61,752 nt of DNA from Treponema primitia ZAS-1 (GCF_000297095.1 NZ_AEEA01000018.1:1-61752), one strand, 5' to 3'; numbered from the stretch's first letter, positions 1 through 8,466 are shown. Numbers and translations are program-made. Notes: generated by a model from the sequence alone, not told the origin.

Positions 1-105
1 ATGTCGCCGGAAGCGAACACCCCGGCCTGGAAGGGTGAGGCAGGACGCCGAACCCTGGAAGGCGAGTCCCGCGTGTCGCGAACACCCCCGTGTTTAGAAT
101 TGTAG
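1..105 (+). other. GC-rich segment at window edge, short open frame
   Basis: The first ~100 bases are much more GC-rich than the AT-rich leader that follows. Frame 1 stays open from base 1 to a TAG at 103-105 (34 codons, rich in Pro, Arg, Glu and Gly), but it may continue from outside the window. The stretch repeats itself: GCGAACACCCC occurs at 13-23 and again at 78-88, and CCTGGAAGG occurs twice. This looks more like the end of a repeat or a decayed gene than a known domain. No family recognised. Confidence 0.25.
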
Positions 106-170
106 TAATAAGAAACACCTGATATTAGAAAAATCATACATTTTATTTTTTCAGATAAATGAAAAAAAAT

Positions 171-199
171 TTGACAGATCTAAATTCTTCGTGTACTAT
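171..199 (+). promoter_or_regulatory. Sigma-70-type promoter of the sugar ABC operon
   Basis: TTGACA at 171-176 and TACTAT at 194-199 are separated by exactly 17 bases, close to the sigma-70 consensus, in an AT-rich context. Transcription would start near 206, leaving a leader of about 160 bases before the binding-protein gene. Inferred from sequence only. Confidence 0.75.
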
Positions 200-286
200 A
201 GTTATTAATTGTTAGTAAGTTCTTCGTTTAAGGCATTACAACAAAGAATATAGCGGATATTTTAGGGCTTTTTGGTCTATTTTGCC

Positions 287-309
287 ATTAGTAAATAATA
301 TTTACTAAT
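287..309. promoter_or_regulatory. XylR/ROK-like operator palindrome
   Basis: A perfect 10-3-10 inverted repeat (ATTAGTAAAT, AAT, ATTTACTAAT) sits in the leader of the ABC operon, about 80 bases downstream of the predicted transcription start. A further half-site TTAGTAA lies at 212-218, just after the start. XylR-type ROK operators in Firmicutes also begin with TTAGT and end with ACTAA. A ROK-family regulator closes this same gene cluster at 6369, so autoregulation is a natural inference. Confidence 0.6.
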
Positions 310-319
310 ATACTGTAAG

Positions 320-336
320 TTACGGCGTCGCTGTAA
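320..336. promoter_or_regulatory. Second imperfect dyad in the ABC leader
   Basis: TTACGGCG, T, CGCTGTAA forms a 17-bp near-palindrome with one G/T mismatch, about 20 bases upstream of the ribosome binding site. It could be an operator or a small RNA hairpin near the start codon. No factor can be assigned. Confidence 0.3.
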
Positions 337-366
337 TACTATATTTTAGGGATTGGAGGAGAGAAG

Positions 367-1377
367 ATGAGTAAAAAGACATGGATTTTTGCAAGTTTGT
401 TCGTAATGGTTTCTTTAACCATGAGTTTTGCCGGGGGGCAAAGTTCAGGTGGACAGGGAGGAGCGGCAAAAAAGATTAAATTCGGTTATGTCCTGAACGA
501 CATGAGTCATGAGTGGTATCAGAATATTGCCAAAGGCGCACGGGCTCGGGCAGAAGAACTGGGCATAGAGATCACCATCGCCGATGCGGCCATGGATGCC
601 GCAAAACAGGTGAGCCAGCTTGAAAACATGATCACCCAGGGTGTGGATGTTCTTATTGTCACCCCTGTTGATGTAAAGTCATTGCCTAACATAATAGCCG
701 AAGCAACTAAGGCGGGCATTCCGGTTATTACCGAGTCCAATGTGGTTCCCGGAGCCAAAACCTATGTGGGTATTGATAACGTATCGGGGGGCAAAAAAGC
801 CGGGCTCTGGTTTGCAGAATACGCAAAGGCCAATAAAATTGATCCCAAGATCATTATCGTTGGTCTCCCTGCTTTTGAAGACTGCCGCCAACGGGTCGAA
901 GGTTTTAAAGCCGGTATGGATCAAGGCGGGCTTAAGTACACCATCCTTCAGGAAGTTGACGGACAGGGCGCTAAGGAAACCTCCCTCAAGGTAGCCCAGG
1001 ACGCCGTTACTGCTCATCCTGATGTAAACGTGATCTTCGGTATTAATGACAATTCCACCACTGGCGGTATGGCCGCTTATAAAGAAGCCGGTCTTGACGA
1101 AAGCAAACTCACCGCCATCGGTTTTGGTTTTGAAGGCGTGGTTGGACGGGAAGCCCTGTTGAGCGGCGGCCCCTACAAGTCAGCAGTTGCCATGTTCCCC
1201 GATTACGTGGGCGTTTCCGTAGTTGACGCCGCATACAAGGCCTATAACAAAGAAACCCTGCCTGCCAATTATGAATCGGGCACCGTGGTTGTTACCCAGC
1301 AAAACTTCCCCCAATTCTATACGAAGAAGGGGAATGATTACGAAACCAATTTTGAAGCTATTCGTTCTTTGAAATAG
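367..1377 (+). CDS. Sugar ABC transporter, periplasmic substrate-binding protein
   Basis: 336 aa. The N-terminus has a short basic start (MSKKT), a hydrophobic stretch to about residue 22 and then a Gly/Ser-rich linker, so it is exported. The rest matches the RbsB-type periplasmic binding fold (Peripla_BP_4): KIKFGYVLNDMSHEWYQNI near the N-terminus, QLENMITQGVDVLIVTPVD, and the later VNVIFGINDNSTTGGMAA hinge region. It would capture a sugar or sugar-like ligand for the permease and ATPase genes downstream. The start is set by GGAGGAGAG just upstream of the ATG. A hairpin follows the gene and may raise its expression over the permease. The ligand cannot be read from sequence. Confidence 0.9.
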   Translation: MSKKTWIFASLFVMVSLTMSFAGGQSSGGQGGAAKKIKFGYVLNDMSHEWYQNIAKGARARAEELGIEITIADAAMDAAKQVSQLENMITQGVDVLIVTPVDVKSLPNIIAEATKAGIPVITESNVVPGAKTYVGIDNVSGGKKAGLWFAEYAKANKIDPKIIIVGLPAFEDCRQRVEGFKAGMDQGGLKYTILQEVDGQGAKETSLKVAQDAVTAHPDVNVIFGINDNSTTGGMAAYKEAGLDESKLTAIGFGFEGVVGREALLSGGPYKSAVAMFPDYVGVSVVDAAYKAYNKETLPANYESGTVVVTQQNFPQFYTKKGNDYETNFEAIRSLK

Positions 1378-1400
1378 CGGCTCTTCGTTTTACATCACAA

Positions 1401-1430
1401 TTGACAGGGCAGTGAAAGCATCCCTGTCAA
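1401..1430 (+). terminator. Intercistronic hairpin (partial terminator) after the binding protein
   Basis: TTGACAGGG at 1401-1409 pairs perfectly with CCCTGTCAA at 1422-1430 across a 12-base loop and is followed by TTTATTTTATT. It lies between the binding-protein gene and the permease. Such leaky terminators or 3'-end stabilisers commonly give binding proteins an excess over membrane components. The hairpin also argues against a GTG start at 1412 for the permease. Confidence 0.7.
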
Positions 1431-1459
1431 TTTATTTTATTAGCCGGGGGTTAGCATTC

Positions 1460-2455
1460 ATGTCGAAAAACAGCTCGAAACTGCTGAACAGTATTAAACA
1501 GTCGGATCTATTGGTATTACTGGCCGTCTTGGCGGTATTGTGTATAGTTGTTTCGTTTTTAACGCCCGTATTTCTTTCACAGCGGAACATCATGAATACC
1601 CTGCGTCAGGTTTCTTTGACCGCCATTTGCGGGTTCGGCCTTACCATGGTTATTCTGGTTGGAGAGATTGATCTTTCCGTGGGTTCCCAGCAGGCAATAG
1701 CCGGCATCAGTTCAATTTACATATTGAACGCCACCCACAGTATTCCCCTTGCCATCCTTGCCGCCCTTGTCTGCGGCGTTATTGTCGGGGCGGTTAACGG
1801 TATCCTGGTTACCAAGGCAAAACTTAATTCACTCATAGCCACCCTGGGAACCATGGCAATTTGGCGGGGTCTGGCCATGGTCATAACCGGCGCAGTATCC
1901 ATACAATCGGGGGTTGAAGCCTTTCAAGGCCTTGCTACAGGTTTTGTCGGATTTATTCCCAATGCGGTTATTATTGCGGCCTTACTGTACCTTATCATCT
2001 ATTATGTTTTGAATCATACGACTTTCGGCCGAAAAATCTATGCCATAGGGGGCAATAAAGAAGCTTCCCGGCTTGCGGGTCTTTCGGTGGATCGCATAAA
2101 GCTTTTGGTGTATATATTCAGCGGAGTGCTCACCATGCTGTCAGGGGTGCTGCTCGCCTCCCGCATGGCATCGGCTCAGCCCACAGCGGGCACGGGTTTT
2201 GAAATGGTGGTCATTGCTTCGGTCATTCTGGGAGGCGTCTCCCTTAACGGCGGCATAGGAACCATAGCGGGCGCCCTTATCGGGATGATCATATTGGGGG
2301 TGCTGCAGAACGGCCTTACCCTTCTGGATGTTTCTTCCTTCTGGCAGGATATCACCAGGGGTCTGGTTATTATATTGGCCGTGTTTGTTGATACCGTCAG
2401 AAAGGACAGTATTGCAAAGCGTCTTGTCAAAGAACAGAAGATGTTGCAGCAGTAG
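1460..2455 (+). CDS. Sugar ABC transporter permease (RbsC family)
   Basis: 331 aa from the ATG at 1460, which has a GGGGG Shine-Dalgarno-like stretch at 1446-1450. An in-frame GTG at 1412 would place the start inside the hairpin and is less likely. The protein has many hydrophobic segments and the BPD_transp_2 signature of ribose/xylose-type permeases: GEIDLSVGSQ near residue 75 and the EAA-like region GGNKEASRLAGLSVDRIK. It would form the homodimeric membrane channel for the binding protein upstream and the ATPase downstream. Confidence 0.9.
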   Translation: MSKNSSKLLNSIKQSDLLVLLAVLAVLCIVVSFLTPVFLSQRNIMNTLRQVSLTAICGFGLTMVILVGEIDLSVGSQQAIAGISSIYILNATHSIPLAILAALVCGVIVGAVNGILVTKAKLNSLIATLGTMAIWRGLAMVITGAVSIQSGVEAFQGLATGFVGFIPNAVIIAALLYLIIYYVLNHTTFGRKIYAIGGNKEASRLAGLSVDRIKLLVYIFSGVLTMLSGVLLASRMASAQPTAGTGFEMVVIASVILGGVSLNGGIGTIAGALIGMIILGVLQNGLTLLDVSSFWQDITRGLVIILAVFVDTVRKDSIAKRLVKEQKMLQQ

Positions 2456-2483
2456 TGTTGCAATAATAGAGGAGGATCATTCT

Positions 2484-3968
2484 ATGGCTGGACAACCGGT
2501 AATACAGATCAGGAATATGCACAAAACTTTTCCCGGAGTTCATGCCCTCAAGGGAGTGGATCTTGATCTTTACGCAGGTGAAGTTCATGCGCTGGTGGGA
2601 GAAAACGGCGCCGGTAAATCCACACTGATAAAAATAATCTCCGGAGCATATACCTTTACCGAGGGCACGTATCTGATTAACGGTCAGGATGCGGGTATTA
2701 AAAACACCATTGACGCCATTAAAAAAGGGATAAGTGTTATTTATCAGGAATTGAATCTGGTGCCCAGTCTCTCGATTGCGGAGAATATCTTTTTTGGAAG
2801 GCTCCCTTCAAAACTGGGCCGGGTGCTTTGGAGCGAGCTATACGCCAACGCCCAAAAATACCTTGAAATGGTCGGTCTTTCGGTAAAGCCCACCATGAAG
2901 GTACAATACCTGAGCGTCGCTCAGCAGCAACTCGTGGAAATTGCAAAATCACTTGCCCTTGATAGTAAAGTAATTATCATGGACGAACCTACCTCTGCCT
3001 TAAGCCCAAAGGAAATCAAAAGTCTTTTTGAAGTAATTGTGACGCTCAGGGAAAAGGGTGTCTGTATTATGTACGTTTCCCATAAGCTTGAAGAGATATT
3101 TGAATTGGCAGACCGTATTTCTGTTTTCCGCGACGGCGCCAGGGTGGGCGCCATGCTTGCCAGTGAAACGGATCAGCAGCGGCTAATCGAAATGATGGTG
3201 GGCAGAAAACTCAGCGATATGTTCCCTGAGCATACCCGCGTATCCGGTGAAACGGTGCTTGAGGTTAAGGGCCTCACTACCGATAAGGTTACGGATTTAA
3301 ATTTCCATGTCCGCAAGGGCGAAATAGTCGGCTTTTCGGGCCTCATGGGCGCAGGACGATCCGAAATGACCCGCGGCCTTTTTGGGGCGGATAAAAGAAG
3401 CGCAGGAAAAGTATTTATCAACGGCAAGGAAGTGGAAAAAGATTCCACCGGAGCGGCCCATGCCGCAGGCATGGGACTGGTAACCGAGAACCGCAAAACA
3501 GAAGGATTGTTGCCGAACCTTTCAGTCAAAAAGAATATAACCATTGCCTCCCTGGGCCAGTTTTCAAAGCTCTTCCATATATTTCCCCGCAAGGAAGCTT
3601 CCGAAAGCAACACCCTGGTCGATAAATTGCGTATTAAAACTCCTTCTGTTGATCAGCTTATAACAAAACTTTCCGGAGGCAATCAACAGAAGGTTTTGCT
3701 TTCCCGGTGGCTCATGAAGGAAAATCTCAAGCTCCTCATTATTGATGAGCCTACCCGGGGTATTGATGTGGGCGCCAAGTCGGAGATTTATAACCTCATG
3801 GATATGCTTGCAAAACAGGGTTTGGCCATTTTGATGGTATCCAGCGAACTGCCAGAAATTTTAGGGATGTGCGACCGCATTTATGTCATGAAGAATGGAA
3901 AAATCACCGGCGAATTTAACCGGGAAGATGCAACTGAAACCGCTTTGCTTGCAAAGGCGATCAGCTGA
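2484..3968 (+). CDS. Sugar ABC transporter ATP-binding protein (RbsA/XylG/MglA type)
   Basis: 494 aa with two ABC domains in tandem. Domain 1 has Walker A GENGAGKSTL, a signature-like LSVAQQQLVEIAKSL and Walker B VIIMDEPTSAL. Domain 2 has the degenerate Walker A GLMGAGRSE, signature LSGGNQQKVLLSRWL and Walker B LLIIDEPTRGIDVG. This asymmetric pair is typical of the carbohydrate uptake transporter-2 family. The ATG at 2484 follows GGAGG; the reading frame is open further upstream inside the permease gene, but that extension resembles no ATPase. It would power the importer encoded just before it. Confidence 0.93.
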   Translation: MAGQPVIQIRNMHKTFPGVHALKGVDLDLYAGEVHALVGENGAGKSTLIKIISGAYTFTEGTYLINGQDAGIKNTIDAIKKGISVIYQELNLVPSLSIAENIFFGRLPSKLGRVLWSELYANAQKYLEMVGLSVKPTMKVQYLSVAQQQLVEIAKSLALDSKVIIMDEPTSALSPKEIKSLFEVIVTLREKGVCIMYVSHKLEEIFELADRISVFRDGARVGAMLASETDQQRLIEMMVGRKLSDMFPEHTRVSGETVLEVKGLTTDKVTDLNFHVRKGEIVGFSGLMGAGRSEMTRGLFGADKRSAGKVFINGKEVEKDSTGAAHAAGMGLVTENRKTEGLLPNLSVKKNITIASLGQFSKLFHIFPRKEASESNTLVDKLRIKTPSVDQLITKLSGGNQQKVLLSRWLMKENLKLLIIDEPTRGIDVGAKSEIYNLMDMLAKQGLAILMVSSELPEILGMCDRIYVMKNGKITGEFNREDATETALLAKAIS

Positions 3969-3992
3969 GACAAAAAGGAGGAGAAAATATTT

Positions 3993-5087
3993 ATGCAGCA
4001 CAGAGAACTTATTGAAAATACCCTGGAAAGAAAACCAATCCCCACCAACGCATTCTGGATTGGGCATCCCGCTGATGAAACAAAAAAGTTATATTATAAA
4101 GAATTAGGTATTAAAGAGGCGGAACTTTCGGAATTAGAAAAACATAACCGTGAAGCCTCGGTATTAAAATCTTCAGACGCCGATGAAAAAGAAGTTGAAT
4201 TCAGCCTCAAAACCGGCAGCGATATGACCTGGATATCCCCGGAACTGGATTTAAGCTGCTGGAAACATCCCGAAGGAAAACCCATGTGGGATTGTTTTGA
4301 AAAAGGCAGGGCAAGCCTTGGCAGCGCCGGAATTTTTGCGGAATGCGAGGATGTGCAGGAAGTTGAAGCCTTTGATTGGCCTAATCCGGATTACCTTGAT
4401 TTTTCCTCAACCCTTAAGCGGGTCAAATACGCCTACGATCAAGGGCTTGCCGTTTTTGGCGGTATGTGGTGCCCTTTTTTTCATACCCTGAGCGATTTTT
4501 TTGGCATGGAGAACTATTTTGTAAAGATGCACACAGACAAAGAAGTGGTCCATGCGGTTACTTCCCATGTGGTTGATTTCTATGTGGAAACCAATACCCG
4601 CTTCTTCAATTTAGCAAAAGAATATCTTACCGCAGGTTTTTTCGGTAATGATTTTGGAACCCAGCTTGATCTGATGATTGGCTTTAATGATTTTGACGAG
4701 TTCCTTCTTCCCTCCATAAACCGTATTATCGGTACCATTAAAAAGGCCGGGTTAAAAACTGCCTTCCATTCCTGCGGCTCCATTAACCGGGTTATACCCC
4801 GGCTCATTGATGCGGGAATTGATGTGCTGCATCCGCTTCAGGCCCGTGCTAAGAATATGGACGCAAAAAACCTTGAAACCCAATATGGAAAGGATCTTAT
4901 CTTTATGGGCGGAGTTGATACCCAGCAGCTCCTTCCTTTTGGAAAAAAAGAACAGGTTCGGGAAGAAGTGCTCAGGTTACGGGACATTTTTAAGGGACAT
5001 TTTATTGTTTCTCCCAGCCATGAGGCCCTGCTCCCCGATGTTCCATTTGAAAACGCCATGGCCATGAGCAAGGCTGCAAAAGAATAA
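3993..5087 (+). CDS. Uroporphyrinogen-decarboxylase-fold protein (MtaA/CmuA-like branch)
   Basis: 364 aa, starting 24 bases after the ATPase gene behind AAAGGAGGAG. The C-terminal half has URO-D superfamily blocks: FHSCGSI (His259, Cys261), DAGIDVLHPLQARAKNMD, FMGGVDTQQLLPFG and IVSPSHEALLPDVP. An H-x-C pair in this place binds zinc in the methyltransferases MtaA and CmuA. A third Cys ligand is not evident; the usual region carries SPSH. No heme pathway genes are nearby, so true uroporphyrinogen decarboxylation is unlikely. Co-transcription with a sugar importer suggests a catabolic or demethylating role for the imported compound, which is inference. Confidence 0.75.
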   Translation: MQHRELIENTLERKPIPTNAFWIGHPADETKKLYYKELGIKEAELSELEKHNREASVLKSSDADEKEVEFSLKTGSDMTWISPELDLSCWKHPEGKPMWDCFEKGRASLGSAGIFAECEDVQEVEAFDWPNPDYLDFSSTLKRVKYAYDQGLAVFGGMWCPFFHTLSDFFGMENYFVKMHTDKEVVHAVTSHVVDFYVETNTRFFNLAKEYLTAGFFGNDFGTQLDLMIGFNDFDEFLLPSINRIIGTIKKAGLKTAFHSCGSINRVIPRLIDAGIDVLHPLQARAKNMDAKNLETQYGKDLIFMGGVDTQQLLPFGKKEQVREEVLRLRDIFKGHFIVSPSHEALLPDVPFENAMAMSKAAKE

Positions 5088-5122
5088 TTATATCAGCAAA
5101 TAAAATATCTAAGGAGTAACGC

Positions 5123-6352
5123 ATGAACAGAGAATATGCTCATTTAAAGGAATTAGGAAAAAAATTATCAGAAATTACAAATTTGCCGGTTCAGGAGGAA
5201 AAGAAAAAACTTTGGATTGCCAATAACGATCTTAAACCAATACGGCCCATGGTATACATGGATCAGCTTCCCTGGCATGAGATCAACACCAGCGATGAAA
5301 TGAAGCTCCTGTGCGAAAATGAATTTCTCCGCTCGGTGGAATACAGTATCCGGCAGCTGCTTTACCGGTGGAAGCACTTTCCCTGCGATATGGTTGTGGA
5401 GAACCGGATTGATATTCCCCACGCCGTTCATAACGTCAATTACGGCATCCATATTGTAGAAGAGACCAGGCAGACCGATGCGGGCAATGACGTAGTTTCC
5501 CATAAGTATAAAGATCAGATAGCCACGGAGGAAGATCTTAATGCGCTGCAGAATGATGAGATCCGGGTAGACCGGGATTTGGACCGATTGCATATGGAAC
5601 AATGCCAGGAAATTTTTGACAGCATTATTCCTGTGCGTTTTTCCGGTGTTGATATACATGCCGGCGTTTGGGATCGGATCGCCCAGATGCGGCCGGCCCA
5701 GGTTATTTTAGAAGATATGATTGACCGGCCCGAATTTATGCAGAAGATTGTTGAAAAATTTGTGTCCCTAACCATGTCAACGGTTGAGCAATGCGAGGCG
5801 CTTGGTCTCCTTGATCCGGAAATGCAGTATGTTCACTGCACGGGGGCCTATACCAATGACCTTCCGCCGGTGAAGGAAGGTCAGGATCATCCTGCAGCAA
5901 AAAATATATGGGCCTTTGGGATGGCGCAGCTTTTTACAACCATGTCCCCTGCCATGCACGAGGAATTTGAGATCGATATTGTGCGTCCCCTGTATGAACG
6001 GTTCGGCCTGCTCTACTACGGCTGCTGCGAGCCCCTGGAAAATAAAATCGGCATAATCCGAAAGCTCAAAAATGTGCGCAAGATATCCGTAAGCCCATGG
6101 GCAAATGTGGCAAAAAGTGCGGAGAACATGCATGGAGACTTTGTGTTGTCCTTAAAGCCCAACCCGGCGTTTTTTGTGGCGGGTTTTGCCGAGGATAAGA
6201 TTGTAAAACTTGTCCGTGACGCAATAGCGGTCGCCAAGGCCAACAACACGCCAATCGAGATTATTCAAAAGGACGTGAGTACCCTTGAATATCATCTTGA
6301 CAATCTTGACCGTTGGGAGCAAATTGTAATGCGGATTGTTCAGGACATTTAA
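5123..6352 (+). CDS. Second uroporphyrinogen-decarboxylase-superfamily protein
   Basis: 409 aa, with a good Shine-Dalgarno (AAGGAG) before the ATG at 5123. It is only distantly related to the preceding gene product. The middle (PAQVILEDMIDRPEFMQKIV) and C-terminal region (LLYYGCCEPLENKIGIIRKL, VSPWANV) fit the long URO-D-like proteins found beside sugar ABC transporters in gut bacteria. Cys-Cys near residues 299-300 could ligate a metal in the position used by H-x-C in related methyltransferases. Function is not established. Adjacency to the other URO-D-like gene suggests the two act together on one substrate or form a heteromer. Confidence 0.65.
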   Translation: MNREYAHLKELGKKLSEITNLPVQEEKKKLWIANNDLKPIRPMVYMDQLPWHEINTSDEMKLLCENEFLRSVEYSIRQLLYRWKHFPCDMVVENRIDIPHAVHNVNYGIHIVEETRQTDAGNDVVSHKYKDQIATEEDLNALQNDEIRVDRDLDRLHMEQCQEIFDSIIPVRFSGVDIHAGVWDRIAQMRPAQVILEDMIDRPEFMQKIVEKFVSLTMSTVEQCEALGLLDPEMQYVHCTGAYTNDLPPVKEGQDHPAAKNIWAFGMAQLFTTMSPAMHEEFEIDIVRPLYERFGLLYYGCCEPLENKIGIIRKLKNVRKISVSPWANVAKSAENMHGDFVLSLKPNPAFFVAGFAEDKIVKLVRDAIAVAKANNTPIEIIQKDVSTLEYHLDNLDRWEQIVMRIVQDI

Positions 6353-6368
6353 GTATGACAGGGGTATT

Positions 6369-7577
6369 ATGCCAAAACATAAACAGGAAATTCTTGTTGG
6401 GAATCATGGGTTAATTAAATATATTAATAAAAAGAATGTTTTGGATACCATCCTTCGGGAAGAACAGATCTCCAGGATTGACATATCAAAACGTGTAAAA
6501 TTAGCCATGCCGACGGTCATGCGGATTGTCGATGAATTTGTCAATGACGGGCTGGTTATCGAAATTGGAAAGGGGAGTTCAAACGGCGGGCGCAAACCAA
6601 ATCTGTTAAGCGTCAACGCCGATGCCCGATATTTTCTTGCTACATTAATTTCCGGCAGTGTAAGAAGTGTGGTGGCAAATATGCAGGGAAAGATACTCAG
6701 CGATTATGAATCGGAAATTGATTTTTCGGGCCAGGAGGATCATATCCTGACTCAGTTAAAAAATTGTATGCAGCGGGCAATTGAAGGGTGCGGATTGACC
6801 GCAAACGATATTGCGTATTCCAGCATCGGAACTCCGGGCATGGGATTCAAATATTATACGGCCGGAAAGACCAGCCATGTGTTTGGTTATTGGTCAAAAC
6901 TAAGCATCAATTTCTTTAAGAAACAGGGGCAGTTTGAATATCCAACCGCCATTGAAAATATAGCCAAAATGGGAGCCCTGGGAGAGCTTAGGTACGGTAA
7001 AGGGAAGTACTATAGCGATTATTTGTTTATATTTGCAGGTACCGGTGTGGGGATGGGGGTTGTAAGGAACGGAAGCTTTGAGTTAGGCGTTAGCGGTACC
7101 GCAGGCGAATTCGGGCATACAATCATTGATTATAACGGACCGGAGTGTTATTGCGGAAACAGGGGCTGCATTGAAAGTTATTGTTCGACCATTGCCATCT
7201 GCAGGGAATATAAACGGGAAAGAATAAACAACGGATTTGATGCTGCCTCTGACTATTCAGTCTCAGAAGTAGCGGAGGCTGTCAGACGCGGTGAAAGCTA
7301 TGCGGTTACTGTTGCCAAACGGATAGGAATGCTGCTGGGAATAGGTATAGCAAACGCCATTAATCTATACAATCCCGACGCGGTCATCGTTGGCGGTGAA
7401 TTGTGCGAAGTTCCACTATGCATCGAAGCGGCATTTGAAGAGGCAAAAAGGCATATATTCAGGAATGCCAGCAGGGATGTAAATTTTCTCATCTCTTCCC
7501 GGGATAACCCGATACTTATAATGGGGACAATAGCATATGCTATGGAGAATTGTTTTAACGAATATTGCAAATGTTAA
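6369..7577 (+). CDS. ROK-family transcriptional regulator (XylR/NagC-like)
   Basis: 402 aa from the ATG at 6369, 16 bases after the previous stop; a TTG at 6336 would overlap the upstream gene. The N-terminus is a winged helix-turn-helix (residues ~20-75: ISRIDISKRVKLAMPTVMRI, then SNGGRKPNLL). The ROK sugar-kinase-like domain follows, with GTPGMG, IFAGTGVGMGVV and the zinc motif GHTIIDYNGPECYCGNRGCI. It is the last gene of the ABC/URO-D cluster and probably senses the imported sugar or its product. The palindrome at 287-309 is a likely target. Confidence 0.85.
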   Translation: MPKHKQEILVGNHGLIKYINKKNVLDTILREEQISRIDISKRVKLAMPTVMRIVDEFVNDGLVIEIGKGSSNGGRKPNLLSVNADARYFLATLISGSVRSVVANMQGKILSDYESEIDFSGQEDHILTQLKNCMQRAIEGCGLTANDIAYSSIGTPGMGFKYYTAGKTSHVFGYWSKLSINFFKKQGQFEYPTAIENIAKMGALGELRYGKGKYYSDYLFIFAGTGVGMGVVRNGSFELGVSGTAGEFGHTIIDYNGPECYCGNRGCIESYCSTIAICREYKRERINNGFDAASDYSVSEVAEAVRRGESYAVTVAKRIGMLLGIGIANAINLYNPDAVIVGGELCEVPLCIEAAFEEAKRHIFRNASRDVNFLISSRDNPILIMGTIAYAMENCFNEYCKC

Positions 7578-7692
7578 TTACTGCCTGAAATCCTTTTTTG
7601 TTCGCAAATTATCAGAAATATGTCCCTCTTCTCCATAATATCTACAAATTTTTGTCATATACTAAACCTGTAAACAAAAAGGCAGGTATTGG

Positions 7693-8466
7693 ATGAAAAA
7701 AGCCATTATTACGGCTGGACTCCTCATAGCGCTGGTTTGTGCTCTTCCGGGGTGCAGGGTGAAAGCCCGGGGTCTTTCGGGACAAGAAACGGACAGGTTT
7801 GAAGCAGTTAGCGGTTCCCCTAGAGCTGATGGCAGCGGCGCCGCTGTTGCCAGGATTCCCGCAGCGGTTGGATCCGGCCCGTACCGGAACCCGGCTGTGG
7901 TACAGGGCGGTGAACAGATTATCGCTACCACCTTCAGTTCCCGCCGCTATGTGCCCATCACCGTGCAGGTTGGGATTCCCGTAAAGTGGACTATTTCGAT
8001 GGAACAGGGCAGCCTGAACGGCTGTAATGGGGCCATGATAATCCAAAAGTTCAATATCCGCCAGCGCTTGAAGGTTGGGAGTACGGTGGTCGAATTTACC
8101 CCCACAGAAACCGGGAACATAGCCTACTCCTGCTGGATGGGGATGATCCGGAGCACCATCACCGTGGTGGAGAGTTTGTCCGCCGAAAGCTCAGGCTCGT
8201 TCCGGCCGGCCCTGTACCAGCCCGGGCAGGCGATGCTGCGGACTGCGGCCCTTGAAGAGGATGCGGATGATTTTTCCGGCTTCGGCGGGCCCGGGGGCTG
8301 CTGCGGCGTCAGTGGGTTTGAAGACCTGGAAGGGGATGATCCCTACCTGGATCAGGAGGATGGTTACGCCTTGACGCCGGAGGATTTTGATGATCAGGGG
8401 GATGCTTTAGCCCAAAACGGATTCGGCCGCGGCGGTTGTTGCAGCGGTGGTTCAAAACGATTGTGA
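7693..8466 (+). CDS. Cupredoxin-domain lipoprotein with GGCC motifs
   Basis: 257 aa. Residues 1-21 form a lipoprotein signal ending in LPGC, so Cys21 would be lipidated. Residues ~75-160 match the EfeO-type cupredoxin family: VPITVQVGIPVKWTI, then NGCNGAMIIQKFNIRQ, then EFTPTETGNIAYSCWMGMIR. Cys111, Cys147 and the nearby Met residues are plausible copper ligands. The acidic C-terminal tail contains two Gly-Gly-Cys-Cys motifs (Cys203-204 and Cys249-250), which could hold extra metal. It precedes a copper ATPase and chaperone, supporting a role in periplasmic copper binding or delivery. Whether it oxidises, stores or hands over copper is unknown. Confidence 0.75.
   Translation: MKKAIITAGLLIALVCALPGCRVKARGLSGQETDRFEAVSGSPRADGSGAAVARIPAAVGSGPYRNPAVVQGGEQIIATTFSSRRYVPITVQVGIPVKWTISMEQGSLNGCNGAMIIQKFNIRQRLKVGSTVVEFTPTETGNIAYSCWMGMIRSTITVVESLSAESSGSFRPALYQPGQAMLRTAALEEDADDFSGFGGPGGCCGVSGFEDLEGDDPYLDQEDGYALTPEDFDDQGDALAQNGFGRGGCCSGGSKRL

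Noticed and set aside
7693..8466. Cupredoxin lipoprotein as part of a cytochrome oxidase
   Set aside because: No oxidase subunits nearby and the CuA ligand pattern is absent.
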